Below, in pieces: positions 48,328 to 57,396 of a stretch of 64,000 nt of DNA. The translations under genes were made by a program, and so were the position numbers. The stretch is taken from contig CAJUAA010000009.1 in NCBI GenBank assembly GCA_910584205.1, positions 1-64,000 of the forward strand, given 5' to 3'. Position 1 is the first letter of the stretch. Each line of letters starts with the position of its first letter. The DNA is from an uncultured Lachnospiraceae bacterium (GTDB taxonomy: Bacteria > Bacillota > Clostridia > Lachnospirales > Lachnospiraceae). A model generated the notes under the pieces. That model had not been told where the DNA came from, did no database searches, and was given only the letters and a program-made list of their open reading frames with translations.

Positions 48328-49365
48328 CTATTGAGACGCCGGTGATCCGGCAGAATCTCCTTTTCCATAAAGATGGCATGCGACAAAATGTCCTTTCTCC
48401 ACTTCCTGAAGCACCGGGTCCTCCAGGGAGCAGCGGTCGCATGCTTTCGGGCACCGGGTATGGAACCGGCAGCCGGACGGCGGATTGGACGGGCTTGGCA
48501 CCTCGCCTGCCAGACGAATCCGCTCTCTGCCCGCATCGCTTCCCACCTGCGGGATGGCCGACAGCAGCGCCTCCGTATAGGGATGGTACCGCTTCTCATA
48601 CGGCTGGTCATAATCCGCGATCTCCACGATCCGGCCCAGATACATGACGCCTACCCGGTCGCTGACCTGATAGACTACGTTCAGATTGTGCGAAATGAAG
48701 AAATAGGTCAGGCCCAGTTTCTCCTTCAGCTCCTGCAGAAGGTTCAGTACCTGCGCCTGAACCGACACGTCCAGCGCGGACACCGCCTCGTCGCAGATGA
48801 CCAGGTCCGGCTCCAGCGCCAGCGCTCTGGCAATGCCGATCCGCTGCTTCTGCCCGCCGGACAGTTCATGGGGATAGCGGCTCAGATGGTACTCATCCAG
48901 CCCCACCAGGTTCAGAAGCTCCCGGATCCGGGCTTCCACGTCCATCTCCCCGGTCATCTGGTGGATTTCAAAAGGCTCCATCAGGATCTGCCGGACCGTA
49001 CGTCTGGGATTCAGACAGGCGGAAGGGTCCTGAAAGATGATCTGGGCCTTCCTGCGCATCCGCTTCAGCTCCGCGCCCTTCAGGCCCGCAATGTCCGTCC
49101 CGTCCAGGTAGATATGGCCCTCTGTAGGTTTCAGCAGCCGGATCAGCGTCCTTCCCAGCGTGCTTTTGCCGCAGCCGCTCTCGCCCACCACGCCGAAGGT
49201 CTCGCCTTTTAAAATGTCAAAGCTGATGTCATCCACAGCCTTTACGCTTCCGGATCTTCTGTTTTTTCCTTTAAAATATACTTTTACATGATCGGCTCTC
49301 ACGAGCACGTCCTTCACAGCTTCTTCCACCGGCGACTCCTCCTTATCTTCCCTCAGTATTCTCAT
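48328..49365 (-). CDS. Peptide ABC transporter ATPase, OppF/DppF type
   Basis: 345 aa. Walker A GVVGESGCGKSTLGRTLIRL, signature ELSGGQKQRIGIARALALEP, Walker B DLVICDEAVSALDV and the C-terminal oligopeptide/dipeptide transporter extension with GCRFHTRCPKACDRC, a probable iron-sulfur cysteine set. The start overlaps the oppD end by 23 bases. Confidence 0.93.
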   Translation of the reverse strand: MRILREDKEESPVEEAVKDVLVRADHVKVYFKGKNRRSGSVKAVDDISFDILKGETFGVVGESGCGKSTLGRTLIRLLKPTEGHIYLDGTDIAGLKGAELKRMRRKAQIIFQDPSACLNPRRTVRQILMEPFEIHQMTGEMDVEARIRELLNLVGLDEYHLSRYPHELSGGQKQRIGIARALALEPDLVICDEAVSALDVSVQAQVLNLLQELKEKLGLTYFFISHNLNVVYQVSDRVGVMYLGRIVEIADYDQPYEKRYHPYTEALLSAIPQVGSDAGRERIRLAGEVPSPSNPPSGCRFHTRCPKACDRCSLEDPVLQEVEKGHFVACHLYGKGDSAGSPASQ

Positions 49366-50332
49366 ACAGACAGCAGCGCACCTGCCGCGTATCTGAGATC
49401 TGCTTTACGGGCGGCGCCTCCCTCCGGCACCGGTCTGTGGCATGGGGACAGCGGGGCGAAAAGCTGCAGCCCTCGGTCCGCTCCGTGGGATTGGGCACCA
49501 TGCCCTCTATGGTCTTCAGCGGGCTTCTGTCTTTTGTGATCTTCGGGATTGCGTCCAAAAGCCCCCGGGTGTAGGGATGCTTCGGCTCCGCAAACAACTC
49601 CGCCGCCGGCGCCTGCTCCACGATGTGGCCTGTATACATGACGATGACCGTGTCGCACAGCTCGCTGACCACCCCCAGATCATGAGTGATAAAAATGACG
49701 GACGTTCCCATCTTCCTGTTCAGTTCCCGGATCAGATCCAGGATCTGCGCCTGGATCGTCACATCCAGCGCCGTGGTGGGCTCGTCCGCGATCAGAATCT
49801 TCGGCTGGCATGCCAGAGCCATGGCAATCATCACACGCTGGCGCATACCGCCGGACATCTGATGGGGATACTCATGCGCCCTGATTTCCGAATCCGCGAT
49901 GCCTACCGCCTGCATCATATGTATGGCTTCCTCCATGGCCTCCTTTTTTTTCATCCCCCAGTGCAGCTGCAGGGATTCCGCGATCTGTTTTCCGCACTGG
50001 ATGATGGGATTCAAAGAGGTCATGGGTTCCTGAAAGATCATGGATATCTCGTTTCCCCGGATCTTCTGCATCTCCTTCTCGGACGCCTTCACCAGATCCT
50101 GCCCTTTATACAGGATCTCCCCGCCTGTGATCCTGCCCGGCGGATTGGGAATCAGCTGCAGCATTCCCAGGGACGACACGCTTTTTCCGCTGCCGCTCTC
50201 CCCCACGATCCCCAGCTTCTCTCCCTTATGAAGCGTGTAGTTCAGATGGTTGACCGCACGCACCGTACCCTCCACCGTCTGAAATTCCACACACAGATCC
50301 TTTATCTCCAGTAATACCTCCGGCTGGCCCAT
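49343..50332 (-). CDS. Peptide ABC transporter ATPase, OppD/DppD type
   Basis: 329 aa from ATG at 50332 (MGQPEVLLEIKDLCVEFQTV), chosen for GGGAGGAAAAG just before it. Walker A GIVGESGSGKSVSSLGMLQL, signature QMSGGMRQRVMIAMALACQP, Walker B KILIADEPTTALDV and C-terminal GCSFSPRCPHATDRC. First gene of the oppDFABC run. Confidence 0.93.
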   Translation of the reverse strand: MGQPEVLLEIKDLCVEFQTVEGTVRAVNHLNYTLHKGEKLGIVGESGSGKSVSSLGMLQLIPNPPGRITGGEILYKGQDLVKASEKEMQKIRGNEISMIFQEPMTSLNPIIQCGKQIAESLQLHWGMKKKEAMEEAIHMMQAVGIADSEIRAHEYPHQMSGGMRQRVMIAMALACQPKILIADEPTTALDVTIQAQILDLIRELNRKMGTSVIFITHDLGVVSELCDTVIVMYTGHIVEQAPAAELFAEPKHPYTRGLLDAIPKITKDRSPLKTIEGMVPNPTERTEGCSFSPRCPHATDRCRREAPPVKQISDTRQVRCCLYENTEGR

Positions 50333-50441
50333 CTTTTCCTCCCATACCACGTTCGTATTGTATCTTCCATACTGTCCGCTGCTTTCTCACTTTACTTTAT
50401 TAAAGTATCTTTGCCATACCTGTGCGGTTCTGCGACAGCGG

Positions 50442-50469
50442 TTCAACATATCATATTTTCCGATATAAT
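50442..50469 (+). promoter_or_regulatory. Possible promoter of the ECF sigma gene
   Basis: TATAAT (50464-50469) with a poor -35 TTCAAC (50442-50447) at 16 bases. The rest of the divergent gap 50333-50567 is AT-rich; no other clear element. Confidence 0.4.
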
Positions 50470-50567
50470 TCAATATAAAAAATATGGGGATCCGGTCGGA
50501 TTTCGTGCCGGAAGCGCAAGAAAACGGCGGAAAAAACGTACTTAATAATTGAAGGGAGGAAATCATA

Positions 50568-51149
50568 TTGACGAAGCACGCATCTTTGGAGGACAAAAAA
50601 ATCATCGAATTGTTTCAGCAGCGAATCGAGCATGCTATAACGGAAACCAAAATAAAATATGGAAACATCTTTTTTGCGGTTGCTTTTCGTATTCTGAGAA
50701 ATAATCTCGACTCAGAAGAATGTGAAAATGACACCTATTTGGGTATATGGAATACAATTCCTCCGCAGATTCCGGAAAATTTTAAAGCTTACAGCCTGCG
50801 CATTACCCGGAATCTGGCACTGAAAAAACTGGATTACAACCATGCGCAAAAAAGAGATACTGACAGAACGCTTTCTTATGATTCTGCTGCGGATGAACTC
50901 GCCGCCCTGTCCGCAGAGAACTGCCCTGTATCCACGGAATCCGAGCTCACGGAATGTATCAATGAATTTCTGCACAATCTCAGCCCGGGAAACCGAAAAA
51001 TCTTTTTGTTGAGATACTGGTATTTATCACATGTAAAAGAAATCATGGAAGAATGCCATATGACAAAAGGGCAGGTAGAATCCAGCCTGTTCCGAATGCG
51101 GAAGAAGCTGAAAAAACATCTGATTGAAAGGGGATTTTATGATGAATAA
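50568..51149 (+). CDS. ECF-type sigma-70 factor
   Basis: 193 aa from a TTG start behind GAAGGGAGG. Region 2: YGNIFFAVAFRILRNNLDSE, DTYLGIWNTIPPQIPENFKA, YSLRITRNLALKKLDY. Region 4: LSPGNRKIFLLRYWYLSHVK, ECHMTKGQVESSLFRMRKKL. This is the group typically paired with a membrane DUF4179 protein as presumed anti-sigma; that gene follows with an 11-base overlap but is broken, so the sigma factor may be unrestrained or silent. Confidence 0.88.
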   Translation: MTKHASLEDKKIIELFQQRIEHAITETKIKYGNIFFAVAFRILRNNLDSEECENDTYLGIWNTIPPQIPENFKAYSLRITRNLALKKLDYNHAQKRDTDRTLSYDSAADELAALSAENCPVSTESELTECINEFLHNLSPGNRKIFLLRYWYLSHVKEIMEECHMTKGQVESSLFRMRKKLKKHLIERGFYDE

Positions 51150-52942
51150 GAAACGACTGCTCCAGGCACTTGGAGAAATCGATGACCTGTATATTCTGGA
51201 AGCACTGCCCGGAGAGAATCCCACCCATGGATCTTACGGCCCTTTTTATAAAAAAAGCAGTCACCGCAGCAGCATTCCTGCTGATGCTCCTGTTCGGATT
51301 CTGTGCCATGGACCCCGTGCTTGCCAGCAAAATCCCCCTTCTGGGTGATGTATTTTCCCACATTCAGGATCAGGTGGATGTAACCGGATCCTATTCCGAT
51401 TACGCACAGACTGTAGGCCAGGCTGTCACGGATTCCGGCATTTCCGTGACGGTTTCTGAAATCTATTGTGACGGAATCAGTGTATATGCCTCCTTTGTGA
51501 TTGAAAGCCGCAAAGCATTTGATCCTGATGGCTCTGCTGATTATTCCATCCACCAGCTGGCGCTCGACTGCGAAACCTGTTTCACTGATGAAACAGAGAA
51601 AAGGAAACTCAATGGGGTCAGCCCCGCAGGATTGGAGGGAGAATTTACCAATCCACATACATTTATTGGAATGGGAACCTATCCTCTGTCTGACGGAGCA
51701 TTTCCAGAATCATTCGATTTCTGCCTTAAAATCACTTCCATCGGACTGCCAGGAAAACCCGGGAACCTGTATCAATATATGGTTTCCGGAAATTGGGAAT
51801 TTCGTATTCCTGTAATCGTTGATCCCCGGGACGTGCAGACCTGCGATATCTATGAGGAGCAGGAGGGACATTCGATCGACCAGGTCATCTCCTCTCCAAT
51901 CATGATCACGGTCTATACCTCCTATCCTGATATCTACGAAGATACACTGGCATACCGTGTATATGTATTCGGAGATCTTTCGGATGAAAATATCGGATAC
52001 TCCGGGGAATACGGAGCGACGCGCGGAATCACACGAATTGCCCGAGCAACGTTGGATGTATCTCTGTTTGTAACAGGAAGCAACTCTACTTTATTGTCGG
52101 GCGAACCGGCAACCCTCCTGACCGGTCGGACTGTGGAGTTTGAGATTCTTCCGTTTTCCTTCTACGAGATGAAGCAGTACTATGAGATCAACCGGATGGA
52201 ATGGAGCGAAGAAATGTTTTCGGACTATCTGAAATGGGGAGGCTTTCCGCTTCGTTTTGATTATAAAGATGAAACATCTGTACACAGATATCTTTCCAAT
52301 TTATACAAAAGTATTGTGAATCGGGATATTACAGGAAAAAGCCGGAGTGCGGATAAGAAAAGTTTTATGGATATCTCTTTGTATATTCTTGCAAATGCGG
52401 GAAAAGAATTTTCAATTGACAACATCATAGCCGCTTACAGAAAAGAAAACCGGGAAATATCCAGACGAACTGTTTATCATTATCTCGAACGCATGAAAAA
52501 AGCATATTTAATTCACGGAGTTGGAAGATATAACATCACAGGGAAGTCTGCGCTTCGTAACCGGGAGAAACAGTATGCGGTAGACGTGGGGTTTCGGACG
52601 ATCAATACAAATACCATTCACTATGAAGATACATTTTTTCTGGAAAACATCATATACAACGAGTTGATCACAAGAGGCTACACGGTATTTGCCGGAAAAA
52701 CCTATAAAGGAGAGATTGATTTTGTCTCTGTCAAAGACGGCAGAAAATGTTTTATTCAGGTTGCATATCTGCTGGCCAGTGAAGCTGCCATCAAAAGAGA
52801 ATTCGGCGCCTACCGCACCATTACAGATGCTTCACCGAAGTATGTGATGTCTCTCGATAAAATCGATCTGAGCCACGACGGCATTGTGCATATGAATATC
52901 CTTGATTTTCTGCTTCGAAGAGCGGATTTGATGCTCACATAG
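51139..52942 (+). pseudogene. Frameshifted DUF4179 anti-sigma gene fused to the C-terminal half of a DUF4143 ATPase
   Basis: Frame 1 starts at 51139 (MMNKKRLLQALGEIDDLYIL) and stops at 51348. Homology continues in another frame after the run of seven A at 51250-51256: KKAVTAAAFLLMLLFGFCAM is the DUF4179 membrane helix. Losing one A, or a +1 shift, would join the two parts. The extracellular DUF4179 domain runs to about 52050 and then changes abruptly to LFVTGSNSTLLSGEPATLLT, GRTVEFEILPFSFYEMKQYY and the DUF4143 part SRRTVYHYLERMKKAYLI, KTYKGEIDFVSVKDGRKCFI. The Walker A half of that ATPase is missing. It is thus a frameshifted chimera. Confidence 0.75.
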
Positions 52943-53005
52943 CATCCGCTGTGCCGCATACCGTCAGGTCCGCACCCCGGCTGCAGTAGATTCCGCACAG
53001 CCGAA

Positions 53006-53037
53006 AATGCACAGGAAGCCGCCGCTTCCTGTGCATT
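53006..53037. terminator. Terminator between convergent genes
   Basis: AATGCACAGGAAGC, loop CGCC, GCTTCCTGTGCATT: a 14-bp perfect stem. T residues follow on both strands (CTGTTTT on plus, TTC on minus), more on the plus side. Confidence 0.75.
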
Positions 53038-53049
53038 CTGTTTTATCCG

Positions 53050-54105
53050 TTAATCGTTTATGATCCGTCTCGCTCTCACCGGCGTCCGGTAGTACATGCC
53101 GGAGATCGTGATGCCGGTCCTCGGGTTGCTGGCGTGAACCACCTGACCGCCGCCCACATAGATTGCCACATGGTTGATGCCGGAACGGTTGCCGTAGAAC
53201 ACCAGATCGCCCGGCTTCAGTTCGTTCAGGCTGACTGCGCTTCCGCAGTTGCCCTGCGCCCGGGATGAGTGCGGCAGGCTGATGCCGTAATTGCGGAAGA
53301 CGGACAATACAAATCCGGAACAGTCCGCGCCTTTTGTCAGGCTGGTGCCGCCCCACACATACGGTCTGCCGATGTACTGCTTTGCAAACTCACTGAGCGC
53401 AATGCGCACATCCGAGACGCCGGCGCCGTAGCGTACCTCCGAAATGGTCAGCGCCTCGTCCAGCTTCGCTCCCACATCTACATATTCTTTAAAGAGATAT
53501 CCCTCTTCTCCATCCAAATCGATCTTCACCCACTCGTCCAGCTCTTCCAGCACATCAAAACGCTGTCCGGAACCTACGATATCCAGCACCTCGCATTCGG
53601 TATTCGGCTCCGTACGCACTTTCAGGCCGTCCGTATTCACATCCGCAATGGACTTTAACAGCGTGGACGCCTGTTCCAGCGCCTCCGGCCCCGTCAGGAC
53701 GTACTCCGCCTTGATATAACCTTCCACCTTGCCGGATTTGACCTGCAGCCACTCTCCGTCCTCTCCGAGGATATCGCAGCCTGCGTCCTTTCCGATCTTG
53801 CCTACGATCTTACCGTCCATGGAAGCGGAATCCCGGATATTGACCTTTCCCTCTGACACGGTCACGATTCCCAGATTGCTGTAACCGTCCAGGTGAAACG
53901 CCTCCAGCACCACGTCGCTCATGGCGCTCTCCAGAACCTCCTCGCTCTCCACGGCTTCCAGATCCGCGGAAATGCCGATCTGGGCGCTGCTTCCAAGAGA
54001 AGCCGTCGCCTCCGCAGTCATCGCCGGTACGTTACATATAACCACAGCCCCCATCAAAAGAGCGCTGATACTTCTCATTCGTATTCTGTCGGTAGATCTT
54101 ATCAT
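53050..54105 (-). CDS. Secreted NlpC/P60 endopeptidase with two SH3b domains
   Basis: 351 aa. Signal sequence (SISALLMGAVVICNVPAMTA), then SH3b 1 (VNIRDSASMDGKIVGKIGKD), SH3b 2 (LKVRTEPNTECEVLDIVGSG) and the NlpC/P60 domain: YVWGGTSLTKGADCSGFVLS with the catalytic Cys, LKPGDLVFYGNRSGINHVAI with the His, and VVHASNPRTGITISG. It cuts peptide stems of peptidoglycan. Normal length and complete catalytic set. Confidence 0.92.
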   Translation of the reverse strand: MIRSTDRIRMRSISALLMGAVVICNVPAMTAEATASLGSSAQIGISADLEAVESEEVLESAMSDVVLEAFHLDGYSNLGIVTVSEGKVNIRDSASMDGKIVGKIGKDAGCDILGEDGEWLQVKSGKVEGYIKAEYVLTGPEALEQASTLLKSIADVNTDGLKVRTEPNTECEVLDIVGSGQRFDVLEELDEWVKIDLDGEEGYLFKEYVDVGAKLDEALTISEVRYGAGVSDVRIALSEFAKQYIGRPYVWGGTSLTKGADCSGFVLSVFRNYGISLPHSSRAQGNCGSAVSLNELKPGDLVFYGNRSGINHVAIYVGGGQVVHASNPRTGITISGMYYRTPVRARRIIND

Positions 54106-54185
54106 CTTATATTTGCCTCCTATTGCCAGGGCAGGAGCCCTTCCTCGGTCCGTCCCACAGAAGCCTGTCCATATAGTTCACAAAC

Positions 54186-54253
54186 AAAAACTCCTGTAAA
54201 TATTACAGAATTATTACATTTCGAATACAATTCTATAACATACAGGAGTTTTT
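54186..54253. repeat. Inverted repeat upstream of the NlpC/P60 gene
   Basis: AAAAACTCCTGTA (54186-54198) and TACAGGAGTTTTT (54241-54253) are perfect complements, 42 AT-rich bases apart. On the minus strand the second arm abuts TTGACA (54253-54258), a -35 candidate with TATAGA 15 bases on. It can be an operator or a large leader stem for the endopeptidase gene. Confidence 0.6.
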
Positions 54254-54311
54254 GTCAATGCCGGATTTCAAATTCCCGCATCCTTATTTTGTCAGCTTAC
54301 TTTATCAGCCC

Positions 54312-54575
54312 TCATTTTGTCAGCTTATCCACCACCGCCATGAGTTCGTCAATCTTCTCATCGCCCTTGCCTTCCAGGATCGCTTCCTTGACACATCCTT
54401 TCATATGCGCCCGGATGATCTCATTATTGACCTTCCGGAGAATGGCGTCCGTCGCCATGACCTGGGCGGAGATGTCCATACAGTAACGGTCCTCCTCCAC
54501 CATACGCAGAATCCCGTCCAGCTGCCCTTTCGCAGTCTTTAAAAGCCGCTCGATCTTTTTTCTGTCTGCCTGCAT
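54312..54575 (-). CDS. csoR: CsoR-family copper-sensing repressor
   Basis: 87 aa, all helical (DUF156): RKKIERLLKTAKGQLDGILR, MVEEDRYCMDISAQVMATDA and IIRAHMKGCVKEAIL. The Cys-His-Cys set for Cu(I) is present (RYC, H-M-K-G-C). It follows copA by nine bases and presumably represses the operon through the operator at 57206-57222. Confidence 0.9.
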   Translation of the reverse strand: MQADRKKIERLLKTAKGQLDGILRMVEEDRYCMDISAQVMATDAILRKVNNEIIRAHMKGCVKEAILEGKGDEKIDELMAVVDKLTK

Positions 54576-54584
54576 ACCGGTTAC

Positions 54585-54791
54585 CTACAGGATCTCCAGA
54601 ACCTGATAGCCTTCGTCTTCCACCGTCTTTTTCAGCAGTTCGTCGCTGACGTCCCCGGTCAGCGTCACATACGCCGCCTTGTCTTCCAGGCTGACGGACG
54701 CCTCCACACCCTCCAGGGCGTTCAGCGCCTTGTCAACCCTTCCGGTACAGTGTCCGCACATCATTCCTTCGATTTTCATGGTTTTCTTCAT
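54585..54791 (-). CDS. Possible internal start giving a free CopZ-like chaperone
   Basis: Within copA an AAGGAGG site lies eight bases before an in-frame ATG at 54791. Translation there would give 68 aa: MKKTMKIEGMMCGHCTGRVD to the copA stop, a complete CopZ-type HMA with CGHC. The upstream TCAAATAAGGAGG looks like a former intergenic region. Either the same mRNA gives both forms or this is a relic of a fused gene. Confidence 0.5.
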   Translation of the reverse strand: MKKTMKIEGMMCGHCTGRVDKALNALEGVEASVSLEDKAAYVTLTGDVSDELLKKTVEDEGYQVLEIL

Positions 54792-57185
54792 GGTATTGTC
54801 CTCCTTATTTGATGGCTGCAGATCCCCCTGACGCTTCTGTGAGTCTTTGGAATCTGCCGGTTTTATTTGATCTGTCTCAACTGCGGCGGAACTTTCAGCC
54901 GCAACGGATCTCTTCTTATAAAATGTGGGGCGGAACCCTTTCAGCCTCAGAGCGTTGGATACCACAAAGACGGAACTGAAGCTCATGGCCGCGCTCCCGA
55001 ACATGGGATTTAACTGCCAGCCCAGGAACGGATAAAATACCCCTGCCGCCAGAGGAATCCCCAGCGCGTTGTAGAAAAATGCCCAGAACAGATTTTCCTT
55101 GATGTTCCGGATCACCGCCCTGCTCAGCTGGATCGCCGCCGCCGCATCCAGAAGATCGCTCTTCATCAGCACAATGTCCGCCGACTCGATGGCCACGTCC
55201 GTGCCGGCTCCGATGGCGATTCCCACATCGGCTCTTGCCAGCGCCGGCGCGTCGTTGATGCCGTCTCCGACCATGGCAACCTTGTGTCCTTCCTCCTGAA
55301 GCTTCCGGACCTCCCGCTCCTTATCCTGAGGAAGCACCTCCGCCACCACGCGGGTGATGCCCAGCTGCTTCTGGATCGCCTTTGCCGTCTTCTCATGGTC
55401 TCCGGTCAGCATGACCACGGAAAGCCCCATCCGCTCAAGCTCCCGGATGGCCTTCGCACTGGTCTCCTTCACCGGGTCCGCCACTGCGAGAATACCCAGA
55501 AGCTTCCCGTCCCCGGCAATATACAGAGCAGTCTTCCCTTCTTCCGCAAAGGCTTCCCCGCGGCCTTCCAGCCCTGAGGTGTCCACCTGACGCGCCTTCA
55601 TCATCCTGCGGTTTCCCGCAAGCACCATCCGGCCGTCCACCCTGCCTGAAACGCCCTGTCCTGCCACCGCCTCAAACTCCGACACCTTTTCCGGCAGAAT
55701 CGATCTGCTTTTAGCGCATTCTACAATCGCTTCCGCCAGCGGATGTTCCGAAGCCTGTTCCAGGGAAGCCGCCAGTTTCAGAAGATCTGACTCTGCCGTC
55801 CCCGGCGCAGTCAGAATATCCGTCACCGCCGGATGCCCTTTTGTGATCGTTCCGGTCTTGTCAAGAACAATGGTATCTACCAGATGCGCCGTCTCCAGGC
55901 TTTCGCCGGATTTGATCAGGATTCCCTGCTCCGCGCCTCTTCCGGTTCCCACCATGATCGCCGTGGGCGTCGCCAGCCCCAGCGCGCACGGACAGGAGAT
56001 TACCAGCACGGCGATTCCCGACGCCAGTGCAAAACTGAAGCTCTGTCCCAGAAGCAGCCAGACCGCAATCGTAATGACCGCAATGGTCAGCACCACGGGA
56101 ACAAAGATTCCGCTGACCTTATCCGCCAGCTTGGCAATCGGCGCCCTGGAACTGCCCGCCTCCTCCACCAGACGGATGATCTGGGACAGCGTCGTATCCT
56201 CTCCGATCCGATCCGCCTGCATCCGGAAATATCCCGCCCGATTGACGGTGGCCCCGGTCAGACGGTCGCCCGCTTTCTTTTCCACCGGAATGCTTTCGCC
56301 GGTGATGGCGGATTCGTCCACCGTGCCGGTCCCCTCCAGCAGAACCCCGTCCACCGGAATACTCTGTCCAGGCTTGACGATCACAATCTCGCCCACCCGC
56401 ACTTCTTCGGACGGAATCTCCAGCTCCTGCCCGTCCCGAAGCACCAGAGCGGTCTTTGGAGCCAGATCCATCAGCTTGGTAATCGCATCGGAAGTCCTGC
56501 TTTTGGAACGGGTCTCCATGTATTTTCCAATAGTCACCAGCGCCAGGATCATGGCCGCCGCCTCGAAATACAGATTCATGGCGCAGGCGTGAGCCGTTCC
56601 CATATCCCCGTGTCCCAGCGCGTATCCCATGACGAACAGCTGGCTGATACTGTAGACTGCCGCCGCCGTGGAACCCATGGCAACCAGAGTGTCCATATTG
56701 GGCGCGCCGTGCAGCAGCGTCTTAAAGCCGTTTTCAAAATATTTCCGGTTCAGATACATGACCGGCAGCGTCAGAAAGAGCTGGGCCAGCGCAAATACCA
56801 TCACATTCTCGTGGTCCGTCAGCAGGCCCGGAAGCGGCCAGCCAAGCATATGCCCCATGGACACATACATCAGCACCACAAGCAGTACGATGGACCAGCC
56901 CAGCCGGTGCTTCATGGCACGGGCATCGTCCGCCGCTTTCTTCTGTACGGCGTTGGCCTCCTTCGGAGCCGCTTCCCCTTTCACGGAAGCGCCGTATCCG
57001 GCTTCCTCCACCGCCTGTATGATCTTCTGCGCGTCTGTGGCGCCTTCCGCGTATTCCACCACCATGGAATTCTGCAGAAGATTCACCTGCACCAGATCGA
57101 CCCCCTGTACTTTGCCGACCGACTTCTCCACATGGGCACTGCAGGCGCTGCAGCTCATGCCGGTCACGTCAAACTTCTGTTTCAT
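54585..57185 (-). CDS. copA: Copper-exporting P1B-ATPase with N- and C-terminal HMA domains
   Basis: 866 aa from ATG at 57185 (MKQKFDVTGMSCSACSAHVE), which lies downstream of the promoter and operator. N-terminal HMA with CSAC (12-15), membrane helices, TGESIPVEKKAGDRL, CPC motif VISCPCALGLATPTAI (about 397), phosphorylation site IVLDKTGTITKGHP (about 440), SEHPLAEAIVECA and MVGDGINDAPALARADVG. After a Ser/Lys linker a second HMA (IEGMMCGHCTGRVDKALNAL) ends the protein; a C-terminal HMA is rare and looks like a fused copZ. Exports Cu(I). Confidence 0.93.
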   Translation of the reverse strand: MKQKFDVTGMSCSACSAHVEKSVGKVQGVDLVQVNLLQNSMVVEYAEGATDAQKIIQAVEEAGYGASVKGEAAPKEANAVQKKAADDARAMKHRLGWSIVLLVVLMYVSMGHMLGWPLPGLLTDHENVMVFALAQLFLTLPVMYLNRKYFENGFKTLLHGAPNMDTLVAMGSTAAAVYSISQLFVMGYALGHGDMGTAHACAMNLYFEAAAMILALVTIGKYMETRSKSRTSDAITKLMDLAPKTALVLRDGQELEIPSEEVRVGEIVIVKPGQSIPVDGVLLEGTGTVDESAITGESIPVEKKAGDRLTGATVNRAGYFRMQADRIGEDTTLSQIIRLVEEAGSSRAPIAKLADKVSGIFVPVVLTIAVITIAVWLLLGQSFSFALASGIAVLVISCPCALGLATPTAIMVGTGRGAEQGILIKSGESLETAHLVDTIVLDKTGTITKGHPAVTDILTAPGTAESDLLKLAASLEQASEHPLAEAIVECAKSRSILPEKVSEFEAVAGQGVSGRVDGRMVLAGNRRMMKARQVDTSGLEGRGEAFAEEGKTALYIAGDGKLLGILAVADPVKETSAKAIRELERMGLSVVMLTGDHEKTAKAIQKQLGITRVVAEVLPQDKEREVRKLQEEGHKVAMVGDGINDAPALARADVGIAIGAGTDVAIESADIVLMKSDLLDAAAAIQLSRAVIRNIKENLFWAFFYNALGIPLAAGVFYPFLGWQLNPMFGSAAMSFSSVFVVSNALRLKGFRPTFYKKRSVAAESSAAVETDQIKPADSKDSQKRQGDLQPSNKEDNTMKKTMKIEGMMCGHCTGRVDKALNALEGVEASVSLEDKAAYVTLTGDVSDELLKKTVEDEGYQVLEIL

Positions 57186-57205
57186 ATCAAAGGACTCCTT
57201 TCCAG

Positions 57206-57222
57206 ATACCCCACCGGGGTGT
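57206..57222 (-). promoter_or_regulatory. CsoR-type copper operator
   Basis: ATACCCCACCGGGGTGT on the plus strand, a near-palindrome of the TACCCCxxxGGGGTA type bound by CsoR. It lies between the copA promoter and the ribosome site. Confidence 0.75.
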
Positions 57223-57234
57223 CCTGTTGATATG

Positions 57235-57263
57235 GTTATAACACAGTATTTTGAGTTTGTCAA
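57235..57263 (-). promoter_or_regulatory. Promoter of copA-csoR
   Basis: TTGACA (57258-57263), 17-base spacer, TATAAC (57235-57240) on the minus strand, about 50 bases before the ATG and immediately upstream of the operator. Confidence 0.8.
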
Positions 57264-57396
57264 GGAGAGAGTTTTGCAGGATTTTCAGCCGGGTAATGGC
57301 TGGCGGTCAAAACAGACAGTTTCCATATCCTTGAATCAATCCTGGTAAATAATTTCAGATTCGGCTGTAGCAGTTTCTTCTGCATCGTTTCTAACT

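Noticed and set aside
51250..51256. Programmed -1 frameshifting at the A run in the DUF4179 gene
   Set aside because: The downstream frame needs a +1 (or -2) change, not -1, and no stimulatory structure was obvious. A length change of the run is simpler.
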